Position numbers and translations under genes: made by a program. From an uncultured Bacteroides sp. (GTDB lineage Bacteria > Bacteroidota > Bacteroidia > Bacteroidales > Bacteroidaceae): 48,649 nt of DNA. The notes under the pieces were generated by a model, which was not told the DNA's origin, ran no database searches, and saw nothing but the letters and a program-made list of their open reading frames with translations. The stretch lies in contig CAMTPH010000001.1 in NCBI GenBank assembly GCA_947074345.1, positions 1 to 48,649 of the forward strand, in the 5' to 3' direction. Shown piece by piece: positions 19,301 to 28,102 of the stretch; the stretch's first letter is position 1; each line of letters begins with the position of its first letter.

Positions 19301-19467
19301 TGAGAAAAGCTGGCTTAAGTTCACTTCGTATCTTTGCTTCAGCTGATAACGTAGCAATGTTCAATCATATGAATGGTATGGACCCACAATATAACTTTAG
19401 TGGTTCTACAGACTATACTTATACTCCAAACAGAACTTATACTGTTGGTTTTGAACTTAATTTCTAA
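16330..19467 (+). CDS. SusC/RagA-type TonB-linked outer-membrane transporter (third unit)
   Basis: The ATG at 16330 is chosen because it gives the signal peptide MKRKLMLLLACLFVGIGMIA and aligns with the starts at 6068 and 10966. A frame start at 16270 would overlap the promoter. The product is 1045 residues. Residues 1-105 (signal and carboxypeptidase-D-like domain) closely match the two preceding SusC proteins. From the plug onward (EVIVVAYGTAKKASFTGSAT; later GALYGARGANGVIMITTKKG) the sequence is of a different, more common SusC subtype. The barrel ends TVGFELNF. It heads a three-gene operon with a classic SusD and a small lipoprotein. Substrate cannot be told. Confidence 0.93.
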   Translation: MKRKLMLLLACLFVGIGMIAAQTQTITGVVISEEDGQPVVGASLVVKGTSVGTVTDLDGKFKLANVPSTAKSLVVSYIGMQTEEVSIKPTMTIYLKSDSELLDEVIVVAYGTAKKASFTGSATTISSKKLESRPITNISKGLEGQSTGILTTSGSGQPGSEASVVIRGFGSINASQAPLYVVDGVPFNGSISSINPADIESLTVLKDASAGALYGARGANGVIMITTKKGQAGKTNVSLRATLGWANRALKAYDMVDQKEFAQLSYEALRNGYAFDGGYDWETAGQLASGQLASSLGGEQYNPFKNYTWATLIDPTTGQVRSDAVSAWDDTWMDAIERKNALRQEYQLSVNGGSEKLKFMFSLGYLNEDGILKTTGFQRYNGRANIDATVTDWFKAGFNAAMSNSTQNFSDYSGSSNSNVWYSAQFIAPIYPTYLKDAAGKDLLDENGNKQLDYGEGGRPKYNDFNPVGTLTDDQAYVTNDNASVRADLVFGTDADYAKYLKGLKLHIRFGADYRTQNQMSYMNMYHGNQVAAGGLLRKLNSRMQSYTFNQLLTWDRTFGKNNFDVLAGHEYYAYKYQYLAAGKTNLVDGILELRPGTTLYDADSYTNDYRIESWLGRVNYNFDEKYYLSGSIRRDGSSRFHKNNRWGTFWSAGGNWRISQEAFMKDVDWVSNLALRASYGEQGNDALGTYYAWQSLYSLSWANANQIGGLVSSLENQNISWEKSGNLNIGIDATLFDNRMSVSAEYYNRKTTDMLLEYPMALSTGFTGYNDNVGDMRNSGFEFDVRVTPIRTSKLTWNVTWMGTTTKNKVLKLTQESDEIISGIFSIKEGMPLRTFYMAKSAGVDPATGSQLYWVYDKDDAGNIVNERVSSDYAKAANSKYYLGNRVPKLYGSLGTDISYKGFDLNILTTYSIGGKVYDGLYYSSMNVTYAGDTWNKNALRRWQQPGDITDVPRVELGGRYTVTDRFLVNASYFNIKNITLGYNLPKNLMRKAGLSSLRIFASADNVAMFNHMNGMDPQYNFSGSTDYTYTPNRTYTVGFELNF

Positions 19468-19487
19468 TAAAGTAAGCATATATAATT

Positions 19488-21032
19488 ATGAAAAAAATAA
19501 TCAAATATACTTTAGTTGCGTTGCTTTCTGCATCTGCTGTAGCTTGTACTGAAGATTCTTTGAATACAGCACCTACTACATCAATGTCTGGAGAAAGTCT
19601 TTTTTCAACTGCTGGTGCTGCATTAGTTCCATTGAATGGTCTTTACAGATCAATGTATACAGCTGGTTGGTCTACAACCGGTAACACTCACCAATGTTTT
19701 GGTATTAGTGCATATAACTTAATGGCCGATGTAATGGCTGATGACCACATCATGTCTGGACAAGGTTCTGGATGGTTCTGGTTTGACTGTCTATATAACG
19801 TAAAACCACGCTACACTTCTGGTGCATGGCGCTCTTACGATTTGTGGAATGCATACTATACTTGGATTTCTAATGCAAACTACATCATCGCTTACGAAGA
19901 AACTATGGGCGGATCTACAGCTGATGTAAACTCAATCATGGGTCAAGCTTATACTATTCGTGCTTACTCTTACTTTATGTTAGCTCAATCGTTTGCTCGT
20001 ACTTATGTAGGTCACGAATCTGATCCTTGTGCTCCTATCTATACAGAACCAACTGTTGCTGGTACTCAAGGTAAACCTCGCTCTACTGTAAAAGAAGTAT
20101 ACGAACAAATTACTAGCGATATTAATCACGCTGTGACTCTTTTAGAGAGTGCATCTCCTAAAAAACACATCAGTCACTTTGACTTAGCTTCTGCTAATGG
20201 TATCAAAGCTCGTATTGCTTTAGTAATGGAAGATTGGAATACTGCATTTACTGCTGCTACTGCTGCTATTAATGCAAGCTCTTGCAAAATTGGTACTGGC
20301 TCTGATTTATTCTCAGGAATGAATAATGCTGATGCTAATAACGTAATGTGGGGTGCTCAAATTATCAGTGATCAAGCTGGTATGTATGCAAGTTTATTTG
20401 CACATATGCAAGGCGCAAAATATCACGGTAACACTGCACGTAAACAAATTACTAAACCATTGTATGCTAAGATGGGTAGAGAAGACGTTAGACGTGAATG
20501 GTGGAATACAGAAGATCCTGCTAATGGTTCAAAAACTGGATACCAACAAGTTAAATTTGACTTCGCTGATATTTCAATCTGGACAGGTGACTATATCTGG
20601 ATGAGAATCGAAGAAATGTATTTGATGGCTGCTGAAGCTGCTTGCCAAAAAGGTGATGATGCAACTGCTCGTCAATATCTTGAAACTTTCATGGCAAAAA
20701 GAGACCCTAACTACACTGCAGTTAATAAGAGCGGTAAAGCAATGGGTGCTTTAACATCAGATGAAACAGGTTCATTACTTGAAGCAATTATCGATCAACG
20801 TCGTATTGAACTTTGGGGTGAATTTGGTCGTATCTATGATATTCGCCGTTTGAAACAAGGATTTAAACGTACTGAAGCAATGGGATGGCCAACAGCTGCT
20901 TTGTTGAACTCAACAGATACTCAAAATCCTGAATCATATGCATGGGTATTAACTATTCCTCAAGCTGAGTTTGATGGTAATGCTAATATGACTCTTGAGG
21001 CTGATCAAAACCCTATCGGAGATCACAAATAA
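19488..21032 (+). CDS. SusD/RagB-family nutrient-binding lipoprotein (partner of SusC3)
   Basis: The 514-residue lipoprotein (lipobox AVAC, Cys20) has the classic RagB/SusD layout. N-terminal helices include YYTWISNANYIIAYEE and IMGQAYTIRAYSYFMLAQSF (TPR-like). The C-terminal RagB region carries MRIEEMYLMAAEAACQKG and IIDQRRIELWGEFGRIYDIR. It starts 20 bp after susC3 and is unlike the two SusD proteins to the left, which matches the different SusC subtype. It is expected to be the surface lid and substrate-capture subunit. Confidence 0.92.
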   Translation: MKKIIKYTLVALLSASAVACTEDSLNTAPTTSMSGESLFSTAGAALVPLNGLYRSMYTAGWSTTGNTHQCFGISAYNLMADVMADDHIMSGQGSGWFWFDCLYNVKPRYTSGAWRSYDLWNAYYTWISNANYIIAYEETMGGSTADVNSIMGQAYTIRAYSYFMLAQSFARTYVGHESDPCAPIYTEPTVAGTQGKPRSTVKEVYEQITSDINHAVTLLESASPKKHISHFDLASANGIKARIALVMEDWNTAFTAATAAINASSCKIGTGSDLFSGMNNADANNVMWGAQIISDQAGMYASLFAHMQGAKYHGNTARKQITKPLYAKMGREDVRREWWNTEDPANGSKTGYQQVKFDFADISIWTGDYIWMRIEEMYLMAAEAACQKGDDATARQYLETFMAKRDPNYTAVNKSGKAMGALTSDETGSLLEAIIDQRRIELWGEFGRIYDIRRLKQGFKRTEAMGWPTAALLNSTDTQNPESYAWVLTIPQAEFDGNANMTLEADQNPIGDHK

Positions 21033-21062
21033 TAATAGTAACAAATAAGTTATTAAATTAAT

Positions 21063-21911
21063 ATGAAAAAGATATTAACAAACATAATGCTTTTTGCAGC
21101 ATTGATTTGCGTTCTTGCTTCGTGCGATAAGGACAATGTAAAAGCAATATACACAGATGGTGGAACAGTTAGCTTCATTTCATCTAAAAATGATGTTGCT
21201 TTAGCAGCTATCGATAATAGTTTTGAAGTTAGAATCAACCGTAGTACTAAGGTTGGTGATGCTTCTTATAACTTAATTAAAGTTGAAGGTGATGACATCT
21301 TTAATGTACCTACTCAAGTAGCTTTTGTTAATGGAGCAGGTGAGGCTTTTATTAAAGTTAATATAGCTGAAGGAATGGAAGTTGGTCCTAAATACAAATT
21401 AGTAATTGGTGTTGAGGATGGTGATCTTTCTATTAGTGGTGTAAAAGAAATCACTCTTACTGTATTCAAAGAATATGAATGGAAATCAATTGGTACAGGT
21501 CAATGGACTGATGGTATGCTTGCTTCTGTATTTGGCGTATCAAAATTCACTTATCCTGTTGAAGTTGAAGAAGCTGAAGGTGTTTCTGGATTATATCGTG
21601 TAGTAAGTCCATACGGATTCGGTTCGTATCCTTTGACTGAAACTGGTGATGTTGTTGGCGCAGGTAACATCGTAATTGATGCTACTGATCCAAATGCTGT
21701 ATATCTTGAAGAACAATCTATGGGTATCAACTATGGATATGGTGTGATTACTTGTGGTAGTGTTTATGGTAATCTAAGTTCTAATATTACTTCTTATCCA
21801 TTAGGAAAAGTTAATGGTAAATTAATTAGCTTAGGTACTATGTTCATGTTAATGGGCGGTGATGCTTATACTGGCTACTTAACAAATACTACAACTCTTC
21901 AATTACCATAA
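21063..21911 (+). CDS. SusCD-associated surface lipoprotein, probable substrate-binding accessory
   Basis: The 282-residue protein begins MKKILTNIMLFAALICVLAS followed by the lipobox Cys21. Residues about 35-140 look like a beta-sandwich of the Calx-beta/DUF type (GGTVSFISSKNDVALAAIDN; FVNGAGEAFIKVNIAEG). The rest is Gly- and Tyr-rich beta sequence. It occupies the SusE position, 30 bp behind susD3 and before a strong terminator, so it is probably a surface binding protein of the same system. It has no similarity I can see to SusE itself, and the ligand is unknown. Confidence 0.75.
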   Translation: MKKILTNIMLFAALICVLASCDKDNVKAIYTDGGTVSFISSKNDVALAAIDNSFEVRINRSTKVGDASYNLIKVEGDDIFNVPTQVAFVNGAGEAFIKVNIAEGMEVGPKYKLVIGVEDGDLSISGVKEITLTVFKEYEWKSIGTGQWTDGMLASVFGVSKFTYPVEVEEAEGVSGLYRVVSPYGFGSYPLTETGDVVGAGNIVIDATDPNAVYLEEQSMGINYGYGVITCGSVYGNLSSNITSYPLGKVNGKLISLGTMFMLMGGDAYTGYLTNTTTLQLP

Positions 21912-21963
21912 GCTGTATCATAATAGACGAATATTAAACAAAATATTTGTTTGACACATAATG

Positions 21964-21997
21964 AAGCCGCTGCATAATTATTATGCAGCGGCTTTTT
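21964..21997 (+). terminator. terminator of the susC3 operon
   Basis: A GC-rich perfect stem (21964-21976 with 21982-21994, loop ATTAT) containing AAGCCGCTGCATA is followed by TTTTT. Confidence 0.9.
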
Positions 21998-22135
21998 GTT
22001 TATCTTATCATTGCAAATACGATTTATCTTTCAAACCCGGTTTTTTGAACATTCAGTTAAAAATAGATGTTTGATATATGAAGTCGATAGAAGTTTACTT
22101 CTTCACAGTTGATGTAATATTTAAATTAGTTTATT

Positions 22136-23908
22136 ATGAAGAAACAATACCTATTTATATTGCTTCTCAGTTTATTTAACCATTCTATTTGGAGTGCAAC
22201 TGTAAGTCAAGAGAAAGCTGAAAGTATCGCTAAACAGTTTCATAGTCTTCTTTATCAGTCAAACCTTGATGAAAATGACATAACATGCGAGTTAGTCTAT
22301 ACTGGTATTACTCAAACTCGTTCCACATCTCCATCATACTATGTGTTCAACTATGATGCTGGTTTTGTTATTGTTGCTGGCAATGATTTGTCTACTCCTA
22401 TACTTGGGTATAGCGCATCCAATAAGTTTGTAACAATTGATATCCCTTCTCATGTATTATATTGGATGGACTTATATGATAAACAGATTCAAGAATTAAA
22501 TACTCTTACAGGAGATGCACATGAAGGGTGGGATGATTTATCATCGGTTATGTTTACTGATGTTACCGATGCTAATTTACTTACTACGGTATTGTGGAAT
22601 CAAGGAGCACCTTATAATGATCAATGTCCGCTTATTGATGGCGAACGTGCAGTGACAGGTTGTGTTGCTACTGCTTTTTCTATAGCGATGAAGTATCATG
22701 AATGGCCTGATATAGGTACAGGCAGCTATTCTTATACTTGGAATGACTCCACACTATCTGCCGATTTTGATATAACTTATCAATGGGACGAAATGTTAGA
22801 TGGATACACAGGTACCTATACTACCGAACAAGCTGATGCTGTAGCAACCATTATGTATCATGCAGGAGTTCTGTCGAATATGGATTATGCTGTAGGAGGT
22901 AGTGGCGCTCATACAAATAATGGTGTTAAAGGAATTGTAAACTATATGAAGTACGATAAAAGTGCCATTCAACTATTTAGAAGTTGGTATAGTGATGATG
23001 AGTGGGCAACCATGCTGAAAGCAGAGATTAATGCAAATCGTCCTCTTGTTTATGGTGGATATGATACGACTTTAGGCGGCCATCAGTTTATACTCGATGG
23101 ATATCAAAATAACTATTTCCATATAAATTGGGGATGGAGTGGCAGTTCTGATGGTTACTATTTAATTGGTGCATTAAATCCTTACGACAAAACAGCCGAT
23201 TCTGGTGGCTATAGTAGTGGTGAGGGTGGTGTATTCTACATGCAACCCGAAACAGATAACTCCACTTATACATATCTTTGGGTGTTCGGTCCGGGTGACT
23301 ATAATGATATTAGCTACAATGGCTTGACAACGAGCGTTACTCATTTTCAACAAAATGTAGAATTTGATCTGAATGCTGGAGTGTATTATAATCAAAGTAT
23401 CACAAGCTTTACTGGTTATCTTTGTATTAAGCATTGCGATTCTGAAGGGAACATCAAAGAAGATGTATCCGGATTATATTCGGTAAGTGATTTTACAGAA
23501 GGACAAGGTAGCTTTCATACTTTTGTTTGTAAGATAACTCAAGAAATAGAGGCAGGTGATTATATCTGTATGATGTCTAAAAGCAGTGATAGTGATGAAT
23601 GGAAAATGGTTATCGGTGATTCGGGTACTGTTACAAAACTTGATATTTATACCGCAACTACTATTGATGTTGAAAAGATGTCGGAACAAATTGTTATACA
23701 ACATAGCGGAACTTATCTAACCATTCAATCAGGTGATACTCCTCTCATCTCTATACAGGTTTGTGATGTGTCGGGTAGAATAATAGAATATTCTGATAAC
23801 CTCAATAAGAATAAAACTGAAATACCTATTGATCATTTATCTGCAGGAGTTTATATCCTACGTTATCAAACAAAAGATGGTTTTGGGCATTATAAATTTA
23901 TTCGATAA
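22136..23908 (+). CDS. secreted C10 (streptopain/PrtT-like) cysteine peptidase with T9SS-like tail
   Basis: The 590-residue protein has a signal peptide (about 1-21), a propeptide resembling the Spi/I69 inhibitor domain (about 22-135; VSQEKAESIAKQFH), and the C10 catalytic domain. Cys176 lies in TGCVATAFSIAMKYHEWP and His316 in GGHQFILDGY, followed by the HINWGWSGSSDGYY motif with Asn331 and Trp332. A middle beta domain follows. The last ~75 residues (VSGRIIEYSDN; LSAGVYILRYQTKDG) look like a type A sorting domain of the type IX secretion system. It should be exported and self-processed, cleaving host or dietary protein. It stands alone between two terminators, next to susC/D units that lack any other enzyme. 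Confidence 0.9.
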   Translation: MKKQYLFILLLSLFNHSIWSATVSQEKAESIAKQFHSLLYQSNLDENDITCELVYTGITQTRSTSPSYYVFNYDAGFVIVAGNDLSTPILGYSASNKFVTIDIPSHVLYWMDLYDKQIQELNTLTGDAHEGWDDLSSVMFTDVTDANLLTTVLWNQGAPYNDQCPLIDGERAVTGCVATAFSIAMKYHEWPDIGTGSYSYTWNDSTLSADFDITYQWDEMLDGYTGTYTTEQADAVATIMYHAGVLSNMDYAVGGSGAHTNNGVKGIVNYMKYDKSAIQLFRSWYSDDEWATMLKAEINANRPLVYGGYDTTLGGHQFILDGYQNNYFHINWGWSGSSDGYYLIGALNPYDKTADSGGYSSGEGGVFYMQPETDNSTYTYLWVFGPGDYNDISYNGLTTSVTHFQQNVEFDLNAGVYYNQSITSFTGYLCIKHCDSEGNIKEDVSGLYSVSDFTEGQGSFHTFVCKITQEIEAGDYICMMSKSSDSDEWKMVIGDSGTVTKLDIYTATTIDVEKMSEQIVIQHSGTYLTIQSGDTPLISIQVCDVSGRIIEYSDNLNKNKTEIPIDHLSAGVYILRYQTKDGFGHYKFIR

Positions 23909-23940
23909 CCAAACAAGGCATCGATAATGATAGATATATA

Positions 23941-23990
23941 AACCGACAACCTGCTAAATAATTCATTTACAGGTTGTCGGTTATCTTTTT
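23941..23990 (+). terminator. terminator after the C10 peptidase gene
   Basis: A 13-bp stem (23941-23953 with 23970-23982), extendable inwards by TAAAT/ATTTA past one bulged C, is followed after ATC by a T-run that reaches 23992. Confidence 0.8.
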
Positions 23991-24003
23991 TTCTTTACTT
24001 TTG
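23974..24003 (+). promoter_or_regulatory. promoter of the 24034 lipoprotein gene, overlapping the terminator
   Basis: TTG (23974-23976), 19 nt, TACTTTTG (23996-24003) fits the consensus. The -33 element lies inside the right arm of the preceding terminator stem, an economical overlap of stop and start signals. Confidence 0.55.
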
Positions 24004-24033
24004 TTATATTGATTTATTAATAAGGCTTATCGT

Positions 24034-24564
24034 ATGGGAAAAATGCTACATGGCTTGTTCTTAATTATGCTGATATGTGCATGCCAATCTACCAAGAAGA
24101 TGAATAACGAGAATCAAAATAATGAACCGCCTCTTGAACGAATCACTACAATGAAACCATTGAGTGGTGGTATCAATGTTAGTTCACCTCCGGTGTTCAT
24201 CTATAAAACGAATGGTGATTATTATAACAATGTACCTGTTATAATGAATAACGATCGAACAGCTATTGTCTCTTATCCAGCTCCAACTGATTTAAGTTAT
24301 GGTGGCAAACTGCGTCTACCAACTCGTTTGGTCGATGGTTATTTATTAGACAACCGTGGCATCGGTCCTAATGTAGCTTTTCTTTCTTACACCTACCAAG
24401 AGTATAGTAAGATGAAAGAAGCTCCCTCTATGGAAGAGCTGATGAGTCATATCATAAGTAAATATCCATTAACAGTATATCATACTTGTGGTCGTTGGAG
24501 AGACTATACAGATATAGTACCACAGTTAAATGAGTTAATAGAAAAAGAATACATGCAAAAATAA
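24034..24564 (+). CDS. small lipoprotein of unknown function
   Basis: The 176-residue protein has the signal MGKMLHGLFLIMLICAC with lipobox Cys17, a short Asn-rich linker, and then one compact domain without membrane helices. Notable segments are KTNGDYYNNVPVIMNNDRTA, GKLRLPTRLVDGYLLDNRG and the C-terminal TVYHTCGRWRDYTDIVPQLN. It reads as a conserved Bacteroidales envelope protein, but I cannot name a family or role. Promoter and terminator signals suggest that it is transcribed alone; hflX has its own -7 element in the 42-bp gap after it. Confidence 0.7.
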   Translation: MGKMLHGLFLIMLICACQSTKKMNNENQNNEPPLERITTMKPLSGGINVSSPPVFIYKTNGDYYNNVPVIMNNDRTAIVSYPAPTDLSYGGKLRLPTRLVDGYLLDNRGIGPNVAFLSYTYQEYSKMKEAPSMEELMSHIISKYPLTVYHTCGRWRDYTDIVPQLNELIEKEYMQK

Positions 24565-24567
24565 TTC

Positions 24568-24575
24568 TATCTTTG
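24568..24575 (+). promoter_or_regulatory. -7 element upstream of hflX
   Basis: TATCTTTG lies 32 bp before the hflX ATG, the usual distance for a Bacteroides leader. No TTG at -33 is present. Confidence 0.45.
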
Positions 24576-24606
24576 CATTTCAAATATATATTTTAGAAAG
24601 CTTAAT

Positions 24607-25872
24607 ATGAAAGAATTTGTAATTTCCGAAGCCAAAGTCGAAACCGCTGTATTAGTTGGTATTATTACTCAGACGCAAGATGAGCGTAAAACAAATGAGT
24701 ATCTCGATGAATTGGATTTTCTTGCCGAGACGGCTGGAGCGGAAGTGGTGAAACGATTTACACAACGGCTGCCTACTGCCAATTCGGTAACGTATGTTGG
24801 TAAAGGTAAGCTCGAAGAAATAAAAGATTATATACTACAAGAAGCAGACAACGATCGCGAAGTAGGTATGGTTATTTTTGATGATGAACTATCGGCTAAG
24901 CAACTTCGTAATATCGAGGCTGTATTGCAAGTCAAAATCTTAGACCGTACTTCATTGATTCTTGACATTTTCGCTATGCGTGCTCAAACAGCTCATGCCA
25001 AGACACAGGTAGAGTTGGCTCAATATAAATACATGCTTCCTCGATTGCAACGATTGTGGACTCACTTGGAACGTCAAGGAGGTGGATCGGGTGCCGGTGG
25101 TGGTAAAGGTGGTTCAGTAGGTCTTCGTGGACCTGGTGAAACTCAGCTCGAAATGGACCGCCGTATCATCTTGAACCGTATGTCTTTGTTGAAAGAACGC
25201 TTAGCCGAAATCGATAAACAAAAATCTACTCAGCGTAAGAACCGTGGAAGAATGATTCGTGTGGCATTGGTAGGATATACCAATGTTGGTAAATCTACCA
25301 TCATGAACCTACTTTCAAAGAGTGAAGTATTTGCCGAAAACAAGCTCTTTGCTACGCTCGATACGACAGTTCGTAAAGTGATTATCGATAATCTACCATT
25401 CTTGCTATCTGACACTGTAGGGTTTATTCGTAAATTGCCAACCGACTTGGTTGAATCGTTTAAGTCTACACTCGATGAAGTACGCGAAGCCGATTTATTG
25501 CTTCATGTTGTTGATATCTCGCACCCTCAGTTTGAAGAGCAAATAGAAGTAGTAAATAAAACATTGGCCGATATCGACGGTAGTGGTAAACCAATGGTTT
25601 TAATCTTTAATAAAATAGATGCTTATCATCACGTAGAGAAAGCTGAAGACGACCTTACCCCCAGAACAAAGGAGAACTTAACACTCGAAGAATTGATGAA
25701 GACGTGGATGGCTAAGATGGAAGACAACTGTCTGTTTATCTCAGCTCGCGAAAGAACCAATATCGACGAATTACGTAAAGTCGTTTATGATCGTGTCAAA
25801 CAACTACACGTACAAAAATACCCCTATAATGATTTTCTTTATCAAGTTTACGACGAAGAAGAAGACGTTTAA
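24607..25872 (+). CDS. hflX: ribosome-associated GTPase HflX
   Basis: HflX binds the 50S subunit and splits stalled or stress-damaged ribosomes. The 421-residue protein has the N-terminal HflX domain (about 10-155, with DRTSLILDIFAMRAQTAHAK), a Gly-rich linker (GGGSGAGGGKGGSVGLRGPG, about 158-177), and a GTPase domain with G1 GYTNVGKST (223-231), G3 DTVG (269-272) and G4 NKID. Length is normal. It is the only gene between its promoter and the hairpin at 25950. Confidence 0.95.
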   Translation: MKEFVISEAKVETAVLVGIITQTQDERKTNEYLDELDFLAETAGAEVVKRFTQRLPTANSVTYVGKGKLEEIKDYILQEADNDREVGMVIFDDELSAKQLRNIEAVLQVKILDRTSLILDIFAMRAQTAHAKTQVELAQYKYMLPRLQRLWTHLERQGGGSGAGGGKGGSVGLRGPGETQLEMDRRIILNRMSLLKERLAEIDKQKSTQRKNRGRMIRVALVGYTNVGKSTIMNLLSKSEVFAENKLFATLDTTVRKVIIDNLPFLLSDTVGFIRKLPTDLVESFKSTLDEVREADLLLHVVDISHPQFEEQIEVVNKTLADIDGSGKPMVLIFNKIDAYHHVEKAEDDLTPRTKENLTLEELMKTWMAKMEDNCLFISARERTNIDELRKVVYDRVKQLHVQKYPYNDFLYQVYDEEEDV

Positions 25873-25949
25873 TTAAAAACATAATATTGTTTTTGCAGAG
25901 CTTTAAGGGTATTGACTAAAGCTTATTGTTTGAACAAACAACCATACAT

Positions 25950-26001
25950 AGACACGGATATCATCGGTTACTTAGTTAATCGATGTAGTCTGTGTCTTTT
26001 T
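25950..26001 (+). terminator. terminator after hflX
   Basis: Arms 25950-25966 and 25981-25997 form a stem with outer AGACACGG/CTGTGTCT and inner ATCG/CGAT blocks around a short mismatch, followed by TTTTT. Confidence 0.7.
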
Positions 26002-26040
26002 GTTATGTAGCTATCTGCAAAAACGTAAATAGGTATTCTT

Positions 26041-28029
26041 ATGAAAAACTACAGAACACTAACTGAAAATGAAATTCTCTCTTTAAAGCAACAATCATGC
26101 TTATCAGATGATTGGAGTAAAATACTAGTTGCCGAACAATTTAACACTGAATATGTACACCATACTCGTTTCTCGGGTGATATCAAGCTAGGTGTATTTG
26201 AGTCGGAGTTTACCATGCCCGGTGGAATAAAAAAACATTCTGGGTTACGCCATGTATCGCTTCACAACGTAACTATTGGCGACAATTGCTGCATAGAGAA
26301 TATACAAAACTACATAGCCAATTATCATATAGGTCATGATACGTTTATCGAAAACGTAGATATTATCTTGGTTGATGGATTATCAACATTTGGCAATGGC
26401 GTTGAGGCTTCGGTGCTCAACGAAACAGGTGGTCGCGAAGTTCCTATCAATGATAAACTCTCGGCACATCAAGCCTATATATTGGCACTTTACCGTCATC
26501 GTCCTGAGTTAATAGAACGCATCAAATCAATGATTACCTTCTATTCTAACAAGCATGCATCGACTATCGGAACGATTGGTAGCCATGTAATGATACTCAA
26601 TACCGGTTCTATTAAGAATATGCGCATTGGCGATTATTGCTATATCTGCGGTGCATGCCGATTGACAAATGGTACCATCAATAGTAATGAAGCAGCACCC
26701 GTACATATTGGCAATGGTGTGATATGCGATGATTTTATCATTTCATCCGGTTCGCACGTTGACGAAGGCACTATGATTACTCGCTGCTTTATAGGTCAAG
26801 CCTGTCATCTAGGTCATAACTATTCGGCTTCCGACTCCTTGTTCTTTAGCAACTGTCAAGGCGAGAATGGTGAGGCTTGTGCTATATTTGCCGGTCCATA
26901 TACCGTTACACATCATAAGTCTACCTTGTTGATAGCTGGTATGTTCTCGTTTATGAATGCCGGTTCAGGATCTAATCAGAGTAACCATATGTATAAGTTG
27001 GGACCTATTCACCAAGGCACATTAGAGCGTGGTGCTAAGACTACTTCCGATTCGTATATTTTATGGCCTGCACGTGTAGGAGCATTCTCATTAGTAATGG
27101 GACGTCACGTTAATCACTCCGATACATCCAACTTGCCTTTCTCTTACTTGATAGAGCAACAAAACAATACCTATTTGGTGCCAGGTGTAAATTTGCGTAG
27201 TGTGGGTACTATCCGCGATGCCCAAAAGTGGCCAAAGCGCGATAAACGTAAAGATCCTAACCGACTAGACTTCATCAATTACAATCTATTGAGCCCATAT
27301 ACCATTCAGAAAATGATGAAAGGGCGCGAAGTGCTTAAAGAGTTGAAACGTGTATCGGGCGAAACATCCGAAATCTATTCTTATCAAAGTGCTAAGATCA
27401 AAAACTCATCGCTCAATAACGGTATTCGTTTTTACGAAACAGCCATCAATAAATTCTTGGGTAACTCCATCATTAAACGTTTAGAGGGAGTCAATTTCAA
27501 GAGCGATGAAGAAATACGCCAACGCCTACAACCCGATACGCCAATCGGATTAGGAGAATGGGTAGATATATCTGGCTTAATAGCACCTAAAACAGAGATA
27601 GACAGATTGATTGATGGGGTAGAGGCAGGCCAAATAGATAAACTTAAAAAGATAAATCAATGTTTTGCTGAAATGCACAACAACTATTATACATACGAGT
27701 GGAGTTGGGCATATCATAAAATAAGAGAATACTATGGTTTAGACCCGCTTACTATTACTGCTGCCGATGTTATTCGTATTGTAGAGTTATGGAAAGAGTC
27801 GGTAGTTGGCTTAGACCGTATGGTGTATGATGATGCTCGTAAAGAGTTCTCGCTTACATCCATGACTGGTTTTGGAGCCGATGGTTCGCACGATGAAATG
27901 AAACAAGACTTCGAACAAGTACGTGGCGACTTCGAAAGCAATCCTTTTGTTACTGCCGTGCTACAACATATTGATGATAAAACGGCTCTGGGCGATGAAT
28001 TGATTGGTCGTCTTCGTGCATTTATCTAA
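26041..28029 (+). CDS. DUF4954 family left-handed beta-helix protein
   Basis: The 662-residue cytoplasmic protein has no signal peptide. From about 60 to 370 it shows imperfect hexapeptide-like repeats (VTIGDNCCIENIQN; MRIGDYCYICGACRLTNG; VHIGNGVICDDFIISSG; CFIGQACHLGHNYSASDS), the mark of a left-handed beta-helix as in nucleotide-sugar acyltransferases. The C-terminal 270 residues are mostly helical. Many His and Cys residues line the repeats, possibly a binding face. This matches DUF4954, a family I know from Bacteroidota and which has no assigned reaction. It stands alone between hflX and a lipoprotein pair. Confidence 0.8.
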   Translation: MKNYRTLTENEILSLKQQSCLSDDWSKILVAEQFNTEYVHHTRFSGDIKLGVFESEFTMPGGIKKHSGLRHVSLHNVTIGDNCCIENIQNYIANYHIGHDTFIENVDIILVDGLSTFGNGVEASVLNETGGREVPINDKLSAHQAYILALYRHRPELIERIKSMITFYSNKHASTIGTIGSHVMILNTGSIKNMRIGDYCYICGACRLTNGTINSNEAAPVHIGNGVICDDFIISSGSHVDEGTMITRCFIGQACHLGHNYSASDSLFFSNCQGENGEACAIFAGPYTVTHHKSTLLIAGMFSFMNAGSGSNQSNHMYKLGPIHQGTLERGAKTTSDSYILWPARVGAFSLVMGRHVNHSDTSNLPFSYLIEQQNNTYLVPGVNLRSVGTIRDAQKWPKRDKRKDPNRLDFINYNLLSPYTIQKMMKGREVLKELKRVSGETSEIYSYQSAKIKNSSLNNGIRFYETAINKFLGNSIIKRLEGVNFKSDEEIRQRLQPDTPIGLGEWVDISGLIAPKTEIDRLIDGVEAGQIDKLKKINQCFAEMHNNYYTYEWSWAYHKIREYYGLDPLTITAADVIRIVELWKESVVGLDRMVYDDARKEFSLTSMTGFGADGSHDEMKQDFEQVRGDFESNPFVTAVLQHIDDKTALGDELIGRLRAFI

Positions 28030-28058
28030 ATATAAATTAAATAAAATTTAAGGATATG

Positions 28059-28089
28059 TTTGCAGTGTAATATAGATTTAATACATTTG
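28059..28089 (+). promoter_or_regulatory. promoter of the lipoprotein pair at 28173
   Basis: TTTG (28059-28062), 19 nt, TACATTTG (28082-28089) is a full consensus match. Transcription should begin near 28095, just before the hairpin at 28103. Confidence 0.65.
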
Positions 28090-28102
28090 CTGTCAGTTAA
28101 TT

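Noticed and set aside
22136..22200. AGAAGT-TT-ACTTCT inverted repeat just upstream (22089-22102) as an operator of the peptidase gene
   Set aside because: It is only six base pairs per arm in AT-rich sequence and has no second copy, so chance is the simplest explanation.
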